NCBI GenBank assembly: GCA_025677835.1 | Contig: JAIXMR010000002.1 | Coordinates: 62,001-126,000 of the forward strand | From: Sporodiniella umbellata | Taxonomy: Eukaryota; Mucoromycota; Mucoromycetes; Mucorales; Rhizopodaceae | Direction of reading: 5' to 3' | DNA: 64,000 bases | Shown here: positions 61,322 through 64,000 of the stretch, piece by piece | Layout: each line of letters begins with the position of its first letter | Numbering within the stretch: position 1 is the first letter of the stretch | The notes under the pieces: generated by a model | What the model was told of the DNA's origin: nothing | The model's database searches: none | What the model saw: only the letters and a program-made list of their open reading frames with translations | Translations under genes and position numbers: made by a program

Positions 61322-61603
61322 TCAATTAGGCCTTATGTTGCGTCCTCCTTCCTTTTCTTCGGACATAAAGGGAATTAGAGAGACCCTTTTTGAAATCACA
61401 TTATTAACAGTGAACCAAGAATGACCATAAATGGACTGAATTTCCAAAGATGGTAAAACAGCCTTTGAAACCATCGTGCGAAAATAGTGGTGAAATTGTG
61501 CGAAAATAGACTTCGGCGCTTTCATTGGCTCCAGATAACATATCGTTGTGTTTGATTGGTATACTTGTTCACGCGCCGCAGCTTGTTTGATCTGTTCTGT
61601 TAC
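61322..61603 (-). other. Open frame antisense to the OPT promoter region
   Basis: About 93 codons are open on the minus strand, with the first Met at 61525 giving 67 residues (MKAPKSIFAQFHHYF..., then LEIQSIYGHSWFTVNNVISK). The segment is less AT-rich than its flanks. No domain is recognised; it ends about 77 bp from the start codon of the plus-strand OPT gene. It may be a relic or chance. Confidence 0.22.
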
Positions 61604-61679
61604 CTATAAAAAGCTGTTTTCTGATGGCTTCTTTCACTTTTTTCTTTTGTTACTTAAACAAGTTAATAATAGATATACC

Positions 61680-63845
61680 ATGGATGTCTCATCAGCATCA
61701 CCGAAATTTACTGATGAAAAAATCGAATACAAAGTTTCTGATGAACAAGTGGTTGTAGAACAAGATGTCAGCGCTATTCAGCTCGAAGAACACCAATTTA
61801 CATGGCGTGCTGCCATTGTAGGCTCACTGTTAGGGTGTCTTGTTGGTAAGTAGCGATTTTTTTTTTTAGAAAATCGTTTTACCTTTTATGCAATGCATGC
61901 TTATTTCTTTTTGCTGTCTTTAGCCGCATCAAACACATATCTCGGGTTGAAAATTGGATGGACATTTGGTGCCTCATTATTCGGTGCTATCTTTTCCTTT
62001 GCCATTATTAAGCCTATCTCTCGTATATTGCCTGTTCGATGGGGCGGTGGTTATTTTGGACCCAAGGAAAACTGCACAGCCCAATCTGCTGCTACAACTG
62101 CAGGCGGTTTGTCCGCCGGTTTTGTTTCTGGTATTCCTGCCATGTACAAACTTGGATTGATGACCAACCCTCGCGACGATGCTGCTGCCCTTTTCTTATT
62201 TGCCATCTCTGCTGCTTTCTACGGCTTGTTCTTTGCCGTTCCTCTCCGTGATCACTTTGTTGTCAAGCAGGACTTGACTTTCCCCACACCACGTGCTGCC
62301 GCCACCACCATCATTTCTCTCCACAGCACCGCTGAAGGCGAAAAAGAAGCCATGAAAAAGGCCATGTGGATGGGCATCTGGTTCGCTCTTTCTTTCCTCT
62401 GGAGTTTAATTGGCTACTGGGTTCCTTTCTTCGACACTATTCACATTCTTTTCTGGATTGGCCATAGCGCTAACAACTACACTCCCTTGATGAGCGCAGA
62501 TTTGGATTGGGGTTGGGTCTTCAAGTGGGACTATCCATTCTTTGGCGCTGGTCTTATGACTCCTGGTAACACTGTACACACTTTCTTTTTCACTTCTGTC
62601 TTGGTTTATGGTATCATTGGCCCTGTTTGTGTTTCTAACGGCACATTTGCTCAACCCATGGGTTTCCCCGATCACGGAGGTATCAGTACTCAATCCTTCT
62701 TCTTATGGCCCGGTATTGCCCTCATGGTATTGACCTCTTTTGCTGAACTTCTTGTACGCTACGAAACCCTCTGGCGTGGTATCAAGGGTGGTGTGCTTGG
62801 TATGTACAATGGATGCATGGTTGGTGTGACTTATGTCAAGGCTCGAGTTTTCAAGCGCCCTCTTTCTGATAAAGAAAAGGTCAGAATCTCCACAGAACGT
62901 GATCCTGAAGAGATCTTTGCTGACGATGAACTTGTACCTGCCTCTTGGTGGATTACTGGTACTTTTATTTCTATCATCTTCACCTGTGCTATTATGGGCC
63001 GTTATTTTGGTATGCCTGTATACCAATCTATCGTCGCTATCATCTTGGGTTTCATCTTTTCTTTTGTCGGTGTTCAAGCTGCTGGTGAAACTGATATCAA
63101 TCCTACAGGCTCCATTGGTAAAATGTCACAATTGGTCTTTGCCAAAATGCCTGCTTCTTCTATTGATCAAGTTCGCAAAAACAACTTGATGGCCGGTAAC
63201 ATTTCTGCTTCCGCTGCTGCTCAATCCGTTGATATGGTGGGCGATCTTAAAACCGGTCAATTGATCGGTGCATCTCCTCGTTCTCAATTCTGGGCTCAGT
63301 TTGTTGCTTCATTCTTTGCTATTGCTATCGCCGCCGGCCTTTTCATCTTGTTCGCCAATGCCTATCCTTGCGTTACTAGCTTGGGTCCTGTGAAACATGG
63401 AGAATGTGAATTCAGTTTAGTGGCTGTTCAAGCCTGGTATAAGGTGACTTTGCTCTTGACAGGCGGTGATGATCCTATCCCCAGAGGCTCCATTATCCTT
63501 ACCATCTGTTGTGCTATCTTTGGTATCATTGCTCCTTTCGTTCGTGAATATGCCGTCCCTCAAAAGTATCATCGTTTCTTCCCTTCATCTTCTGCTATTG
63601 GTATTGCCATGATCAACTCACAAAGCGAAGTTCCCTTGGCTATGTTCATTGGTTGGTGTGCTGGTAAAATCTGGAAGAAGATTGATCCTGAGGCTTGGGA
63701 TAACTACATGTACAGCACAGCCGGTGGTATGATTGCTGGTCAAGGTATCTCCGCTATTCTTCAAGCTGTATTCAAGTTAACCAATGTCGCTCCTTACGCT
63801 TACATTGGATCTTGTCCTTATGGAGATTTGGAACAATGCCCTTAA
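61680..63845 (+). CDS. OPT superfamily oligopeptide/metal-chelate transporter
   Basis: Multi-pass plasma-membrane (or vacuolar) transporter of the OPT superfamily, which imports small peptides, glutathione or siderophore/metal complexes with protons. Two exons (intron 61846-61923) give 695 residues, typical of the YSL-like branch. Seen: a soluble acidic N terminus (1-45), first membrane span AAIVGSLLGCLVAASNTYLGLKIGW region, ENCTAQSAATTAGGLSAGF, LTFPTPRAAA, NPTGSIGKMSQLVFAK, QSVDMVGDLKTGQLIGASPR and a late span with SEVPLAMFIGWCAGK, all characteristic of fungal OPT proteins. About 14 hydrophobic segments are visible. Codons are markedly C-ending (GCC, ATC, TTC), unlike the neighbouring genes, which suggests high expression. 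Substrate cannot be read from sequence. The T-rich leader and TATA-like TATAAAAAG at 61604-61612 may be its promoter. Confidence 0.92.
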
Positions 63846-64000
63846 TATCCTCACTCCATTTTTTTTCGTTTCCTATTATCCCTTTTTAATCTATATTCCT
63901 GTATAAGCTAGTAATAAAAACCAAAAGAGTTTTCTTTATATCCCAAAATAAACTGTTTTATCACGTGTGTCTCTTTGCCTCTTATGTGCAACATTACAAG
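63846..64000. terminator. Probable 3' end of the OPT gene
   Basis: The sequence after the OPT stop contains AATAAA-like signals (TAATAAAAA at 63911-63919 and AAATAAACTG at 63946-63955) and T-rich stretches, consistent with fungal polyadenylation. The cleavage site is not determinable from sequence. Confidence 0.4.

Larger units (their letters stand above)
57394..61679. other. Large gene-poor region upstream of the OPT transporter
   Basis: About 4.3 kb with no gene that I can support. Notable pieces are a possible coding relic at 58510-58996 (listed), a 79-codon plus frame at 59248-59487 with even composition, overlapping minus-strand frames at 60263-60913 broken by A tracts, and a minus-strand frame at 61322-61603 antisense to the OPT promoter. 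No RNA gene is recognised. Confidence 0.45.

Noticed and set aside
62703..63189. Open frames of 118-124 codons on both strands inside the OPT exon
   Set aside because: They are shadows caused by the C-ending codon bias of the transporter.

Overview
The window is nuclear DNA of a fungus, most likely an early-diverging mucoralean-type species (Mucoromycota). The reasons are AT-rich sequence, many short introns (about 40-100 nt, GT..AG) in almost every gene, long poly-A/poly-T and TA runs between genes, and a gene set that mixes classic fungal genes (TOM1-type HECT ligase, Srk1/Rck2 kinase) with genes absent from baker's yeast but kept in basal fungi (CREG, PXMP4). The species was assigned by inspection only. 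No rRNA, tRNA, CRISPR or intact transposon was seen.

Layout. 0.5-4.4 kb: peroxisomal membrane protein PXMP4 (+), an Srk1/Rck2-like kinase (-) and a possible TOM22-like fragment. 4.7-8.0 kb: a cytochrome P450 broken by one in-frame stop, followed by a SAM methyltransferase. 8.1-13.6 kb: a dense housekeeping block (eIF2B alpha, elongin C, CREG, the Lst7/folliculin longin protein, AHA1). 14.3-23.6 kb: three more P450s (two +, one -) with the same exon plan and clear signs of sequence exchange, and a decayed gene between the last two. 24.8-27.3 kb: a RING E3 ligase and a DUF3020 protein. 28.1-38.4 kb: one very large HECT E3 ligase of the TOM1/HUWE1 type. 38.6-40.7 kb: Rab geranylgeranyltransferase alpha. 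43.4-49.0 kb: the PP4 regulatory subunit PSY2/SMEK and a Sec14-like lipid-transfer protein. 54.6-57.4 kb (-): an arrestin-fold protein and a DHHC palmitoyltransferase. 61.7-63.8 kb: an OPT-family transporter.

How the genes relate. Most are ordinary housekeeping genes with no shared pathway. The one stretch that could be a functional unit is the four P450 copies plus the adjacent methyltransferase, a locally expanded oxidative set that may act in specialised metabolism or detoxification. It is interrupted by housekeeping genes, so calling it a cluster is an inference. Several genes serve membrane traffic and ubiquitin biology (TOM1, RING, elongin C, arrestin, DHHC, RabGGTase, Sec14), but their closeness does not prove a link.

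All exon borders were derived by hand from splice signals, frame and remembered family sequence. They are consistent in phase but unverified by transcripts. Long gene-free tracts (40.7-43.4, 46.3-47.9, 49.0-54.6, 57.4-61.7 kb) hold only short ORFs and a few possible relics.
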